Positions 14,683 through 25,769 of a DNA stretch of 30,138 nucleotides are shown in pieces. A program made the position numbers and the translations under genes. This stretch comes from Saccoglossus kowalevskii (taxonomy: Eukaryota; Hemichordata; Enteropneusta; Harrimaniidae): NCBI RefSeq assembly GCF_000003605.2, contig NW_003154110.1, positions 1 to 30,138 of the forward strand, read 5' to 3'. Under the pieces are notes generated by a model, which made no database searches, was not told the origin of the DNA, and saw nothing but the letters and a program-made list of their open reading frames with translations. Position 1 is the first letter of the stretch. Every line of letters begins with the position of its first letter.

Positions 14683-15910
14683 AACCATTAGCAACAGTAC
14701 AACTACTAAGCTTGGTCCCAACCATTGGCAACAGTACAACTACTAAGCTTGGTCCCAACCATTGGCAACGGTACAACTACTAAGCTTGGTCCCAACCATT
14801 AGCAACAGTACAACTACTAAGCTTGGTCCCAACCATTAGCAACAGTACAACTACTAAGCTTGGTCCCAATCATTGACAGCAGTACAACTACTAAGCTTGG
14901 TCCCAACCATTGGCAACAGTACAACTACTAAGCTTGGTCCCAACCATTAGCAACAGTACAACTACTAAGCTTGGTCCCAACCATTGGCAGCAGTCCTACT
15001 ACTAAGCTTGGTCCCAACCATTAGCAACAGTACAACTACTAGGCTTGGTCCCAGCCATTAGCAACACCACAACTACTAAGCTTGGTCCCAACCATTGGCA
15101 ACAGCACAACTACTAAGCTTGGTCCCAACCATTAGCAACAGTACAACTACTAAGCTTGGTCCCAATCTTTGGCAACGGTACAACTACTAAGCTTGGTCCC
15201 AACCATTAGCAACAGCACAACTACTAAGCTTGGTCCCAACCATTAGCAACAGCACAACTACTAAGCTTGGTCCCAACCATTGGCAACAGTACAACTACTA
15301 AGCTTGGTCCCAACCATTGGCAACAGTACAACTACTAAGCTTGGTCCCAACCATTAGCAACAGCACAACTACTAAGCTTGGTCCCAACCATTAGCAGCAG
15401 TACAACTACTATGCTTGGTCCCAACCATTGGCAACGGTACAACTACTACGCTTGGTCCCAACCATTAGCAACAGTACAACTACTAAGCTTGGTCCCAACC
15501 ATTAGCAACAGTACAACTACTAAGCTTGGTCCCAATCATTGACAGCAGTACAACTACTAAGCTTGGTCCCAACCATTGGCAACAGTACAACTACTAAGCT
15601 TGGTCCCAACCATTAGCAACAGTACAACTACTAAGCTTGGTCCCAACCATTAGCAGCAGTACAACTACTAAGCTTGGTCCCAACCATTAGCAACAGTACA
15701 ACTACTAGACTTGGTCCCAGCCATTAGCAACACCACAACTACTAAGCTTGGTCCCAACCTTTGGCAACAGCACAACTACTAAGCTTGGTCCCAACCATTA
15801 GCAGCAGTACAACTACTAAGCTTGGTCCCAACCATTGGCAACAGTACAACTACTAAGCTTGGTCCCAACCATTGGCAACGGTACAACTACTAAGCTTGGT
15901 CCCAACCATT
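14683..15910. repeat. About 1.2-kb block duplicated at 23877-25104
   Basis: Offset 9194 bp. The whole order of rare variants agrees with only a handful of single-base differences by eye. The left copy ends in the indel cluster that begins at 15911; the right copy ends about 220 bp before the SINE-like island. Confidence 0.8.
14867..15532. repeat. 18-monomer higher-order repeat, pair 3 (666 bp)
   Basis: CAATCATTGACAGCAG at 14867 and 15533, again exactly 666 bp apart, and exactly 70 monomers downstream of 12277. This copy has private variants (AATCTTTGG near 15165, CTACGCTTGG near 15446, CTAGACTTGG near 15705) that it shares only with the copy at 24061. Confidence 0.85.
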
Positions 15911-16030
15911 AGCACAGTACAACTACTAAGCTTGTTCCCAACCATTTGGCAACAGTACAACTACTAAAGCTTGGTCCCAGCCATTAGCAACAGTACAACT
16001 ACTAAGCTTGGTTCCCAACCATTGAGCAAC
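15911..16030. other. Cluster of five single-base indels in the satellite
   Basis: Within 120 bp the monomers show AGCACAGT (one base lost) and then CATTTGG, CTAAAGC, GGTTCCCAACC and ATTGAGC (one base gained each). The net +3 is exactly the phase shift between markers on either side (8619 to 18131 is 257 x 37 + 3). Elsewhere indels are very rare. Local consensus error is the likeliest cause. Confidence 0.7.
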
Positions 16031-16239
16031 AGTACAACTACTAAGCTTGGTCCCAACCATTGGCAGCAGTACAACTACTAAGCTTGGACCCTACCATTGG
16101 CAGCAGTACAACTACTAAGCTTGGTCCCAACCATTAGCAACAGTACAACTACTAAGCTTGGTCCCAACCATTAGCAGCAGTACAACTACTAAGCTTGGTC
16201 CCAACCATTGGCAACAGTACAACTACTAAGCTTGGTCCC

Positions 16240-17330
16240 AACCATTGGCAACAGTATAACTACTAAGCTTGGTCCCAACCATTAGCAACAGTACAACTAC
16301 TAAGCTTGGTCCCAACCATTGGCAGCAGTACAACTACTAAGCTTGGTCCCAACCATTAGCAACAGTACAACTACTAAGCTTGGTCCCAACCATTAGCAAC
16401 AGTACAACTACTAAGCTTGGTCCCAACCATTAGCAACAGTACAACTACTAAGCTTGGTCCCAACCATTAGCAACAGTACAACTACTAAGCTTGGTCCCAA
16501 CCATTGGCAACAGTACAACTACTAAGCTTGGTCCCAACCATTAGCAACAGTACAACTACTAAGCTTGGTCCCAACCATTAGCAACAGTATAACTACTAAG
16601 CTTGGTCCCAACCATTGGCAACAGTATAACTACTAAGCTTGGTCCCAACCATTAGCAACAGTATAACTACTAAGCTTGGTCCCAACCATTGGCAACAGCA
16701 CAACTACTAAGCTTGGTCCCAACCATTGGCAACAGTACAACTACTAAGCTTGGTCACAACCATTGGCAACGGTATAACTACTAAGCTTGGTCCCAACCAT
16801 TAGCAACAGTACAACTACTAAGCTTGGTCCCAACCATAGGCAGCAGCACAACTACTAAGCTTGGTCCCAACCATTGGCAACAGTACAACTACTAAGCTTG
16901 GTCCCAACCATTAGCAACAGTACAACTACTAAGCTTGGTCCCAACCATTAGCAACAGTACAACTACTAAGCTTGGTCCCAACCATTAGCAACAGTATAAC
17001 TACTAAGCTTGGTCCCAACCATTGGCAACAGTATAACTACTAAGCTTGGTCCCAACCATTAGCAACAGTATAACTACTAAGCTTGGTCCCAACCATTAGC
17101 AACAGTATAACTACTAAGCTTGGTCCCAACCATTAGCAACAGTACAACTACTAAGCTTGGTCCCAACCATTAGCAACAGCACAACTACTATGCTTGGTCC
17201 CAACCATTAGCAACAGTATAACTACTAAGCTTGGTCCCAACCATTAGCAACAGTATAACTACTAAGCTTGGTCCCAACCATTAGCAACAGTATAACTACT
17301 AAGCTTGGTCCCAACCATTAGCAACAGTAC
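16240..17330. repeat. Sub-array rich in the AGTATAAC variant
   Basis: About a dozen monomers here read AGTATAAC instead of AGTACAAC, which loses the RsaI site GTAC. The variant is rare in most of the array. The order near 17060-17330 reappears at 29900-30138. Confidence 0.8.
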
Positions 17331-18130
17331 AACTACTAAGCTTGGTCCCAACCATTGGCAGCAGCACAACTACTAAGCTTGGTCCCAACCATTAGCAACA
17401 GCACAACTACTAAGCTTGGTCCCAACCATTAGCAACAGTACAACTACTAAGCTTGGTCCCAGCCATTAGCAACAGTACAACTACTAAGCTTGGTCCCAAC
17501 CATTGGCAACAGTACAACTACTAAGCTTGGTCCCAACCATTAGCAACAGTACAACTACTAAGCTTGGTCCCAGCCATTAGCAACAGTACAACTACTAAGC
17601 TTGGTCCCAACCATTAGCAACAGTACAACTACTAAGCTTGGTCCCAACCATTAGCAACAGCACAACTACTAAGCTTGGTCCCAGCCATTAGCAACAGTAC
17701 AACTACTAAGCTTGGTCCCAACCATTGGCAACAGTACAACTACTAAGCTTGGTCCCAACCATTAGCAACAGTACAACTACTAAGCTTGGTCCCAACCATT
17801 AGCAACAGTACAACTACTAAGCTTGGTCCCAAGCATTGGCAGCAGTACAACTACTAAGCTTGGTCCCAAGCATTGGCAACAGTACAACTACTAAGCTTGG
17901 TCCCAACCATTAGCAACAGTACAACTACTAAGCTTGGTCCCAACCATTAGCAACAGTACAACTACTAAGCTTGGTCCCAACCATTAGCAACAGTACAACT
18001 ACTAAGCTTGGTCCCAACCATTAGCAACAGTACAACTACTAAGCTTGGTCCCAACCATTAGCAACAGTACAACTACTAAGCTTGGTCCCAACCATTAGCA
18101 ACAGTATAACTACTAAGCTTGGTCCCAACA

Positions 18131-18800
18131 ATAGGCAGCAGTACAACTACTAAGCTTGGTCCCCACCATTGGCAACAGTACAACTACTAAGCTTGGTCCC
18201 AACCATTAGCAACAGTACAACTACTAAGCTTGGTCCCAACCATTAGCAGCAGCACAACTACTAAGCTTGGTCCCAACCATTAGCAACATCACAACTACTA
18301 AGCTTGGTCCCAACCATTAGCAACAGCACAACTACTAAGCTTGGTCCCAACCATTGGCAGCAGTACAACTACTAAGCTTGGTCCCAGCCATTAGCAACAG
18401 TACAACTACTAAGCTTGGTCCCAACCATTGGCAACAGTACAACTACTAAGCTTGGTCCCAACCATTAGCAACAGTACAACTACTAAGCTTGGTCCTAACC
18501 ATTGGCCTCAGTATAACTACTAAGCTTGGTCCCAACCATTAGCAACAGTACAACTACTAAGCTTGGTCCCAACCATTAGCAACAGTACAACTACTAAGCT
18601 TGGTCCCAACCATTAGCAACAGTACAACTACTAAGCTTGGTCCCAACCATTAGCAACAGTACAACTACTAAGCTTGGTCCCAACCATTAGCAGCAGCACA
18701 ACTACTAAGCTTGGTCCCAACCATTGGCAGCAGTACAACTACTAAGCTTGGTCCCAACCATTAGCAACAGTCCTACTACTAAGCTTGGTCCCAACCATTG
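18131..18800. repeat. Block related to 20501-21244 and to 8619-9000
   Basis: All three begin with ATAGGCAGCAG after an AGTATAAC monomer (8619, 18131, 20501). The next nine monomers are nearly the same in order. The two later copies also share the later CAGTCCTACTAC monomer (18771 and 21215). Confidence 0.7.
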
Positions 18801-18804
18801 GCAG

Positions 18805-18825
18805 CAGGTACAACTACTAAGGCTT
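18805..18825. other. Two single-base insertions in adjacent words
   Basis: GCAGCAGGTACAAC and CTAAGGCTTGG each carry one extra G. Together they account for the +2 phase shift between 18131 and 20501 (64 x 37 + 2). Confidence 0.7.
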
Positions 18826-21800
18826 GGTCCCAACCATTAGCAACAGTACAACTACTAAGCTTGGTCCCAACCATTGGCAACAGTACAACTACTAAGCTTG
18901 GTCCCAACCATTAGCAACAGTACAACTACTAAGCTTGGTCCCAACCATTAGCAACAGTACAACTACTAAGCTTGGTCCCAACCATTAGCAACAGTACAAC
19001 TACTAAGCTTGGTCCCAGCCATTAGCAACAGTACAACTACTAAGCTTGGTCCCAACCATTAGCAACAGTACAACTACTAAGCTTGGTCCCAACCATTAGC
19101 AGCAGTACAACTACTAAGCTTGGTCCCAACCATTGGCAACAGTACAACTACTAAGCTTGGTCCCAGCCATTAGCAACAGTACAACTACTAAGCTTGGTCC
19201 CAACCATTGGCAACAGTACAACTACTAAGCTTGGTCCCAACCATTAGCAACAGTACAACTACTAAGCTTGGTCCCAACCATTGGCAGCAGCACAACTACT
19301 AAGCTTGGTCCCAACCATTAGCAGCAGTACAACTACTAAGCTTGGTCCCAACCATTGGCAACAGTACAACTACTAAGCTTGGTCCCAACCATTAGCAGCA
19401 GTACAACTACTAGGCTTGGTCCCAACCATTAGCAACAGTACAACTACTAAGCTTGGTCCCAACCATTAGCAACAGTACAACTACTAAGCTTGGTCCCAAC
19501 CATTGGCAACGGTACAACTACTAAGCTTGGTCCCAACCATTAGCAACAGTACAACTACTAAGCTTGGTCCCAACCATTGGCAACAGCACAACTACTAAGC
19601 TTGGTCCCAACCATTAGCAACAGTACAACTACTAAGCTCCGTCCCAACCATTGGAAACAGTACAACTACTAAGCTTGGTCCCAACCATTGGCAGCAGTAC
19701 AACTACTAAGCTTGGTCCCAACCATTAGCAACAGTACAACTACTAAGCTTTGTCCCAACCATTAGCAACAGTACAACTACTAAGCTTGGTCCCAACCATT
19801 GGCAGCAGTACAACTACTAAGCTTGGTCCCAACCATTAGCAACAGTACAACTACTAAGCTTGGTCCCAACCATTGGCAGCAGTACAACTACTAAGCTTGG
19901 TCCCAACCATTGGCAGCAGCACAACTACTAAGCTTGGTCCCAACCATTGGCAACAGTACAACTACTAAGCTTGGTCCCAACCATTAGCAACAGTACAACT
20001 ACTAAGCTTGGTCCCAACCATTAGCAACAGTACAACTACTAAGCTTGGTCCCAACCATTAGCAGCAGTACAACTACTAAGCTTGGTCCCAACCATTGGCA
20101 GCAGTACAACTACTAAGCTTGGTCCCAACCATTAGCAGCAGCACAACTACTAAGCTTGGTCCCAACCATTGGCAGCAGCACAACTACTAAGCTTGGTCCC
20201 AACCATTAGCAACAGCACAACTACTAAGCTTGGTCCCAACCATTGGCAGCAGTACAACTACTAAGCTTGGTCCCAGCCATTAGCAACAGTACAACTACTA
20301 AGCTTGGTCCCAACCATTGGCAACAGTACAACTACTAAGCTTGGTCCCAACCATTAGCAACAGTACAACTACTATGCTTGGTCCCAACCATTAGCAACAG
20401 TACAACTACTAAGCTTGGTCCCAACCATTAGCAACAGTACAACTACTAAGCTTGGTCCCAACCATTAGCAACAGTATAACTACTAAGCGTGGTCCCAACC
20501 ATAGGCAGCAGTACAACTACTAAGCTTGGTCCCAACCATTGGCAACAGTACAACTACTAAGCTTGGTCCCAACCATTAGCAACAGTACAACTACTAAGCT
20601 TGGTCCCAACCATTAGCAGCAGCACAACTACTAAGCTTGGTCCCAACCATTAGCAACAGCACAACTACTAAGCTTGGTCCCAACCATTAGCAACAGCACA
20701 ACTACTAAGCTTGGTCCCAACCATTGGCAGCAGTACAACTACTAAGCTTGGTCCCAGCCATTAGCAACAGTACAACTACTAAGCTTGGTCCCAACCATTG
20801 GCAACAGTACAACTACTAAGCTTGGTCCCAACCATTAGCAACAGTACAACTACTAAGCTTGGTCCCAACCATTAGCAGCAGTACAACTACTAAGCTTGGT
20901 CCCAACCATTAGCAGCAGTACAACTACTAAGCTTGGTCCCAACCATTGGCAACAGTACAACTACTAAGCTTGGTCCCAACCATTAGCAACAGTACAACTA
21001 CTAAGCTTGGTCCCAACCATTAGCAACAGTACAACTACTAAGCTTGGTCCCAACCATTAGCAACAGTACAACTACTAAGCTTGGTCCCAACCATTAGCAA
21101 CAGTACAACTACTAAGCTTGGTCCCAACCATTAGCAGCAGCACAACTACTAAGCTTGGTCCCAACCATTGGCAGCAGTACAACTACTAAGCTTGGTCCCA
21201 ACCATTAGCAACAGTCCTACTACTAAGCTTGGTCCCAACCATTGGCAGCAGCACAACTACTAAGCTTGGTCCCAACCATTAGCAACAGTACAACTACTAA
21301 GCTTGGTCCCAACCATAGGCAGCAGTACAACTACTAAGCTTGGTCCCAACCATTGGCAGCAGTATAACTACTAAGCTTGGTCCCAACCATTAGCAGCAGT
21401 ACAACTACTAAGCTTGGTCCCAACCATTAGCAGCAGTACAACTACTAAGCTTGGTCCCAACCATTGGCAGCAGTACAACTACTAAGCTTGGTCCCAACCA
21501 TTAGCAGCAGTACAACTACTAAGCTTGGTCCCAACCATTAGCAGCAGTACAACTACTAAGCTTGGTTCCAACCATTGGCAACAGTACAACTACTAAGCTT
21601 GGTCCCAACCATTAGCAACAGTACAACTACTAAGCTTGGTCCCAACCATTAGCAACAGTACAACTACTAAGCTTGGTCCCAACCATTAGCAACAGTACAA
21701 CTACTAAGCTTGGTCCCAACCATTAGCAACAGTACAACTACTAAGCTTGGTCCCAACCATTAGCAACAGCACAACTACTAAGCTTGGTCCCAACCATTAG

Positions 21801-21975
21801 CAACAGTACAACTACTAAGCTTGGTCCCAACCATTGGCAACAGTACAACTACTAAGCTTGGTCCCAACCATTGGCAACGGTACAACTACTAAGCTTGGTC
21901 CCAACCATTAGCAACAGTACAACTACTAAGCTTGGTCCCAACCATTAGCAACAGTACAACTACTAAGCTTGGTCC

Positions 21976-22641
21976 CAATCATTGACAGCAGTACAACTAC
22001 TAAGCTTGGTCCCAACCATTGGCAACAGTACAACTACTAAGCTTGGTCCCAACCATTAGCAACAGTACAACTACTAAGCTTGGTCCCAACCATTGGCAGC
22101 AGTCCTACTACTAAGCTTGGTCCCAACCATTAGCAACAGTACAACTACTAGGCTTGGTCCCAGCCATTAGCAACACCACAACTACTAAGCTTGGTCCCAA
22201 CCATTGGCAACAGCACAACTACTAAGCTTGGTCCCAACCATTAGCAACACCACAACTACTAAGCTTGGTCCCAATCATTGGCAACGGTACAACTACTAAG
22301 CTTGGTCCCAACCATTAGCAACAGCACAACTACTAAGCTTGGTCCCAACCATTAGCAACAGCACAACTACTAAGCTTGGTCCCAACCATTGGCAACAGTA
22401 CAACTACTAAGCTTGATCCCAACCATTGGCAACAGTACAACTACTAAGCTTGGTCCCAACCATTAGCAACAGCACAACTACTAAGCTTGGTCCCAACCAT
22501 TAGCAGCAGTACAACTACTAAGCTTGGTCCCAACCATTGGCAACGGTACAACTACTAAGCTTGGTCCCAACCATTAGCAACAGTACAACTACTAAGCTTG
22601 GTCCCAACCATTAGCAACAGTACAACTACTAAGCTTGGTCC
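21976..22641. repeat. 18-monomer higher-order repeat, pair 4 (666 bp)
   Basis: CAATCATTGACAGCAG at 21976 and 22642. Unlike the other pairs, both members carry the CAGTCCTACTAC monomer (near 22103 and 22769), so the usual A/B difference within a pair has been erased here, as gene conversion or a separate duplication would do. Confidence 0.85.
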
Positions 22642-22965
22642 CAATCATTGACAGCAGTACAACTACTAAGCTTGGTCCCAACCATTGGCAACAGTACAAC
22701 TACTAAGCTTGGTCCCAACCATTAGCAACAGTACAACTACTAAGCTTGGTCCCAACCATTGGCAGCAGTCCTACTACTAAGCTTGGTCCCAACCATTAGC
22801 AACAGTACAACTACTAGGCTTGGTCCCAGCCATTAGCAACACCACAACTACTAAGCTTGGTCCCAACCATTGGCAACAACACAACTACTAAGCTTGGTCC
22901 CAACCATTAGCAGCAGTACAACTACTAAGCTTGGTCCCAACCATTGGCAACAGTACAACTACTAA

Positions 22966-23352
22966 AGCTTGGTCCCAACCATTTGGCAACGGTACAACTA
23001 CTAAGCTTGGTCCCAACCATTAACAACAGTACAAACTACTAAGCTTTGGTCCCAACCATTAGCAAACGGTACAACTACTAAGCTTTGGTCCCAACCATTA
23101 ACAACAGCACAACTACTAAACTTTGGTCCCAACCATTAGCAACAGCACAACTACTAAAGCTTTGGTCCCAACCATTAGCAGCAGCACAACTACTAAGCTT
23201 GGTCCCAACCATTGGCAGCAGTAACAACTTACTAAGCTTGGTCCCAACCCATTAGCAACAGTACAACTACTAAGCTTGGTCCCAACCATTAGCAACAGTA
23301 CAACTACTAAGCTTGGTCCCAACCATTAGCAGCAGTACAACTACTAAGCTTG
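22966..23352. other. Cluster of about a dozen single-base insertions
   Basis: Extra bases extend short runs: CTAAAGC, CATTTGG, ACAAACT, GCTTTGG (several), GCAAACGG, GTAACAACTTACT, CAACCCATT and CTTGGGTCC. Almost all are gains in homopolymers, typical of uncorrected long-read sequence. They also open chance frames on the minus strand, such as 23116-23322. Confidence 0.75.
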
Positions 23353-23353
23353 G

Positions 23354-24470
23354 GTCCCAACCATTAGCAACAGTACAACTACTAAGCTTGGTCCCAACCA
23401 TTAGCAACAGTACAACTACTAAGCTTGGTCCCAACCATTGGCAACAGTACAACTACTAAGCTTGTTCCCAACCATTGGAAACAGCACAACTACTAAGCTT
23501 GGTCCCAACCATTAGCAACAGTACAACTACTAAGCTTGGTTCCAACCATTAGCAACAGTACAACTACTAAGCTTGTTCCCAACCATTGGCAACAGTACAA
23601 CTATTTAGCTTGGTCCCAGCCATTAGCAACAGTACAACTACTAAGCTTGGACCCTACCATTGGCAGCAGTACAACTACTAAGCTTGGTCCCAACCATTAG
23701 CAACAGTACAACTACTAAGCTTGGTCCCAACCATTAGCAACAGTACAACTACTAAGCTTGGTCCCAACCATTAGCAACAGTACAACTACTAAGCTTGGTC
23801 CCAACCATTAGCAACAGTACAACTACTAAGCTTGGTCCCAACCATTAGCAACAGCACAACTACTAAGCTTGGTCCCAACCATTAGCAACAGTACAACTAC
23901 TAAGCTTGGTCCCAACCATTGGCAACAGTACAACTACTTAGCTTGGTCCCAACCATTGGCAACGGTACAACTACTAAGCTTGGTCCCAACCATTAGCAAC
24001 AGTACAACTACTAAGCTTGGTCCCAACCATTAGCAACAGTACAACTACTAAGCTTGGTCCCAATCATTGACAGCAGTACAACTACTAAGCTTGGTCCCAA
24101 CCATTGGCAACAGTACAACTACTAAGCTTGGTCCCAACCATTAGCAACAGTACAACTACTAAGCTTGGTCCCAACCATTGGCAGCAGTCCTACTACTAAG
24201 CTTAGTCCCAACCATTAGCAACAGTACAACTACTAGGCTTGGTCCCAGCCATTAGCAACACCACAACTACTAAGCTTGGTCCCAACCATTGGCAACAGCA
24301 CAACTACTAAGCTTGGTCCCAACCATTAGCAACAGTACAACTAATAAGCTTGGTCCCAATCTTTGGCAACGGTACAACTACTAAGCTTGGTCCCAACCAT
24401 TAGCAACAGCACAACTACTAAGCTTGGTCCCAACCATTAGCAACAGCACAACTACTAAGCTTGGTCCCAA
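23354..24470. repeat. About 1.1-kb block duplicated at 28235-29351
   Basis: Offset 4881 bp, seen at GTTCCC with GGAAACAGC (23461 and 28342), CTATTTAGC (23601 and 28482), GGACCCTACC and the 28942 partial unit. Monomers near 23690-23840 differ from their partners, so the copy is a mosaic. The right copy ends where the short monomers start. Confidence 0.75.
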
Positions 24471-24726
24471 CCATTGGCAACAGTACAACTACTAAGCTTG
24501 GTCCCAACCATTGGCAACAGTACAACTACTAAGCTTGGTCCCAACCATTAGCAACAGCACAACTACTAAGCTTGGTCCCAACCATTAGCAGCAGTACAAC
24601 TACTATGCTTGGTCCCAACCATTGGCAACGGTACAACTACTACGCTTGGTCCCAACCATTAGCAACAGTACAACTACTAAGCTTGGTCCCAACCATTAGC
24701 AACAGTACAACTACTAAGCTTGGTCC
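24061..24726. repeat. 18-monomer higher-order repeat, pair 5 (666 bp)
   Basis: CAATCATTGACAGCAG at 24061 and 24727. It shares AATCTTTGG, CTACGCTTGG and CTAGACTTGG with the pair at 14867 at a constant offset of 9194 bp. It is the pair closest to the SINE-like island, about 0.6 kb upstream of it. Confidence 0.85.
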
Positions 24727-25338
24727 CAATCATTGACAGCAGTACAACTACTAAGCTTGGTCCCAACCATTGGCAACAGTACAACTACTAAGCTTGGTCC
24801 CAACCATTAGCAACAGTACAACTACTAAGCTTGGTCCCAACCATTAGCAGCAGTACAACTACTAAGCTTGGTCCCAACCATTAGCAACAGTACAACTACT
24901 AGACTTGGTCCCAGCCATTAGCAACACCACAACTACTAAGCTTGGTCCCAACCATTGGCAACAGCACAACTACTAAGCTTGGTCCCAACCATTAGCAGCA
25001 GTACAACTACTAAGCTTGGTCCCAACCATTGGCAACAGTACAACTACTAAGCTTGGTCCCAACCATTGGCAACGGTACAACTACTAAGCTTGGTCCCAAC
25101 CATTAGCAACAGTACAACTACTAAGCTTGGTCCCAACCATTGGCAACAGTACAACTACTAAGCTTGTTCCCAACCATTGGCAACAGCACAACTACTAAGC
25201 TTGGTCCCAACCATTAGCAACAGTACAACTACTAAGCTTGGTCCCAATCATTGACAACAGTACAACTACTAAGCTTGGTCCCAACCATTGGCAACAGTAC
25301 AACTACTAAGCTTGGTCCCAACCATTGGGGATGCCCGG

Positions 25339-25349
25339 TGGCCGAGGGG
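25339..25349 (+). promoter_or_regulatory. Pol III A box, first unit
   Basis: TGGCCGAGGGG closely resembles the A box of class II tRNAs (TGGCCGAGTGG in many leucine and serine genes). It lies 12 bp from the start of the unit, as expected for an internal Pol III promoter. Its partner B box starts 62 bp downstream, within the range seen in SINEs. Confidence 0.65.
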
Positions 25350-25400
25350 AAGACGTGTAGTGGCGTGAAGCTAGGCGATTAGGTGCCGTACGCGAGCGCC

Positions 25401-25410
25401 GGTTCGAGTC
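25401..25410 (+). promoter_or_regulatory. Pol III B box, first unit
   Basis: GGTTCGAGTC matches the B-box consensus GGTTCGANTC at every position; the following base is A where C is usual. In a tRNA this would be the T loop. The flanking stem bases pair poorly, so the box is kept as a promoter signal rather than as part of a tRNA. Confidence 0.75.
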
Positions 25411-25664
25411 ACGCACGCAGTACGTATTTACTATAATTAGACATAGTCTTTACCTTGCCGTTTATTCGGTGTTATTTGCTTACTTTACTTCCTATGTCGA
25501 CAGCAACTATGAGTTTAAAAATTATTTCTCAGTACTTATTCACTGTTAAAATGCTGTACCGTTACTTTCACCATCCTACTACAGCCAGATCTGAAGGCCT
25601 TTGCCGCATTCTGGCCATGCTGTGTGGCGCGTATCGCGTGGACGGGTTTCACGTTCTCTGCACG

Positions 25665-25682
25665 TAATAAGCTCGGTTATTA
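25665..25682 (+). other. Small hairpin near the SINE 3' end
   Basis: TAATAA and TTATTA form a perfect 6-bp stem around the loop GCTCGG. It lies 7 bp before the T6 run, where LINE-mobilised SINEs often keep a 3' tail structure recognised by the partner reverse transcriptase. That role is inference from position. An all-A/U stem would be weak. Confidence 0.4.
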
Positions 25683-25689
25683 AGCATCC

Positions 25690-25695
25690 TTTTTT
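25690..25695 (+). terminator. Pol III terminator-like T6 run
   Basis: Six T in a row follow CATCC and directly precede the GGGG of the second unit. It is the first run of four or more T downstream of the first B box. Its place at the exact unit junction supports a 369-bp Pol III transcription unit. Confidence 0.6.
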
Positions 25696-25707
25696 GGGGA
25701 TGCCCGG

Positions 25708-25718
25708 TGGCCGAGGGG
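25708..25718 (+). promoter_or_regulatory. Pol III A box, second unit
   Basis: Exact copy of the A box at 25339-25349, shifted by 369 bp. If used, transcription would run into the satellite, because this unit has lost its own T-run. Confidence 0.6.
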
Positions 25719-25769
25719 AAGACGTGTAGTGGCGTGAAGCTAGGCGATTAGGTGCCGTACGCGAGCGCC

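Larger units (their letters stand above)
1..25326. repeat. 37-bp tandem satellite array, left part (about 680 monomers)
   Basis: Head-to-tail 37-bp monomers fill this stretch without a break. Each contains the words CTACTAAGCTT, GGTCCCAACC and CCATT, then a variable nine-base word such as AGCAACAGT, GGCAACAGT, AGCAGCAGT or GGCAGCAGC. The typical monomer has about 13 A, 11 C, 8 T and 5 G (about 43% GC), so the plus strand is C-rich over G and A-rich over T. The array already runs at base 1, so its left edge lies outside the window. Most variation is at three transition sites (A/G, A/G, T/C); rarer variants recur in fixed order and reveal higher-order copying. Nothing here looks like a gene: TAA on the plus strand and a double TAG on the minus strand recur in every monomer, and 37 is not a multiple of 3. 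The satellite family is not one I recognise. Confidence 0.98.
25327..25695 (+). mobile_element. Full-length tRNA-derived SINE-like unit, 369 bp
   Basis: The unit starts at GGGG and ends with T6, immediately before the next GGGG. Residues 1-100 are tRNA-like: TGGCCGAGGGG resembles the A box of leucine/serine-type tRNAs, and GGTTCGAGTC fits the B box. I cannot fold a matching acceptor stem, and the T stem pairs at only about three of five positions, so it is not a working tRNA gene. The body after the head is unique: AT-rich at 25420-25560, then GC-rich at 25600-25665. It ends in a small hairpin and T6. No T4 run occurs earlier in the unit, so a Pol III transcript started at the head could in principle run its full length. 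SINEs of this kind are moved by a partner LINE; none is present here. The family is not recognised. Confidence 0.65.
25484..25695 (+). other. Unique 3' body of the SINE-like element, 212 bp
   Basis: This sequence occurs once in the window. Its first half is AT-rich (GTTTAAAAATTATTTC near 25512-25527); its second half is GC-richer (GGCGCGTATCGCGTGGACGG near 25626-25645). I see no match to SINE core domains that I can name with confidence. Short open frames that cross it on both strands begin or end in neighbouring parts of the element and resemble no known protein. Confidence 0.6.

Noticed and set aside
23116-23452. Minus-strand open frames of 60-68 codons
   Set aside because: They exist only because single-base insertions shift the frame past the recurrent double stop; the peptides are satellite translation.
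1-25326. CRISPR array
   Set aside because: Although repeats are regular, there are no unique spacers; the whole 37-bp unit is repeated and the setting is eukaryotic.
25327-25425. A working tRNA-Leu or tRNA-Ser gene
   Set aside because: A and B boxes are good, but no acceptor stem forms between the start and the bases after the T arm, and the T stem is poorly paired.
25455-25667. Plus-strand frame of 70 codons across the SINE-like body
   Set aside because: It crosses from the repeated head into the unique body, has no recognisable domain, and lies in a Pol III-type element that is not expected to code.
25665-25682. Possible origin of the SINE tail from the satellite (TAATAAGCTCGG against CTAATAAGCTTGG)
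   Set aside because: The resemblance covers only about 12 bases and does not extend either way, so chance is a sufficient explanation.
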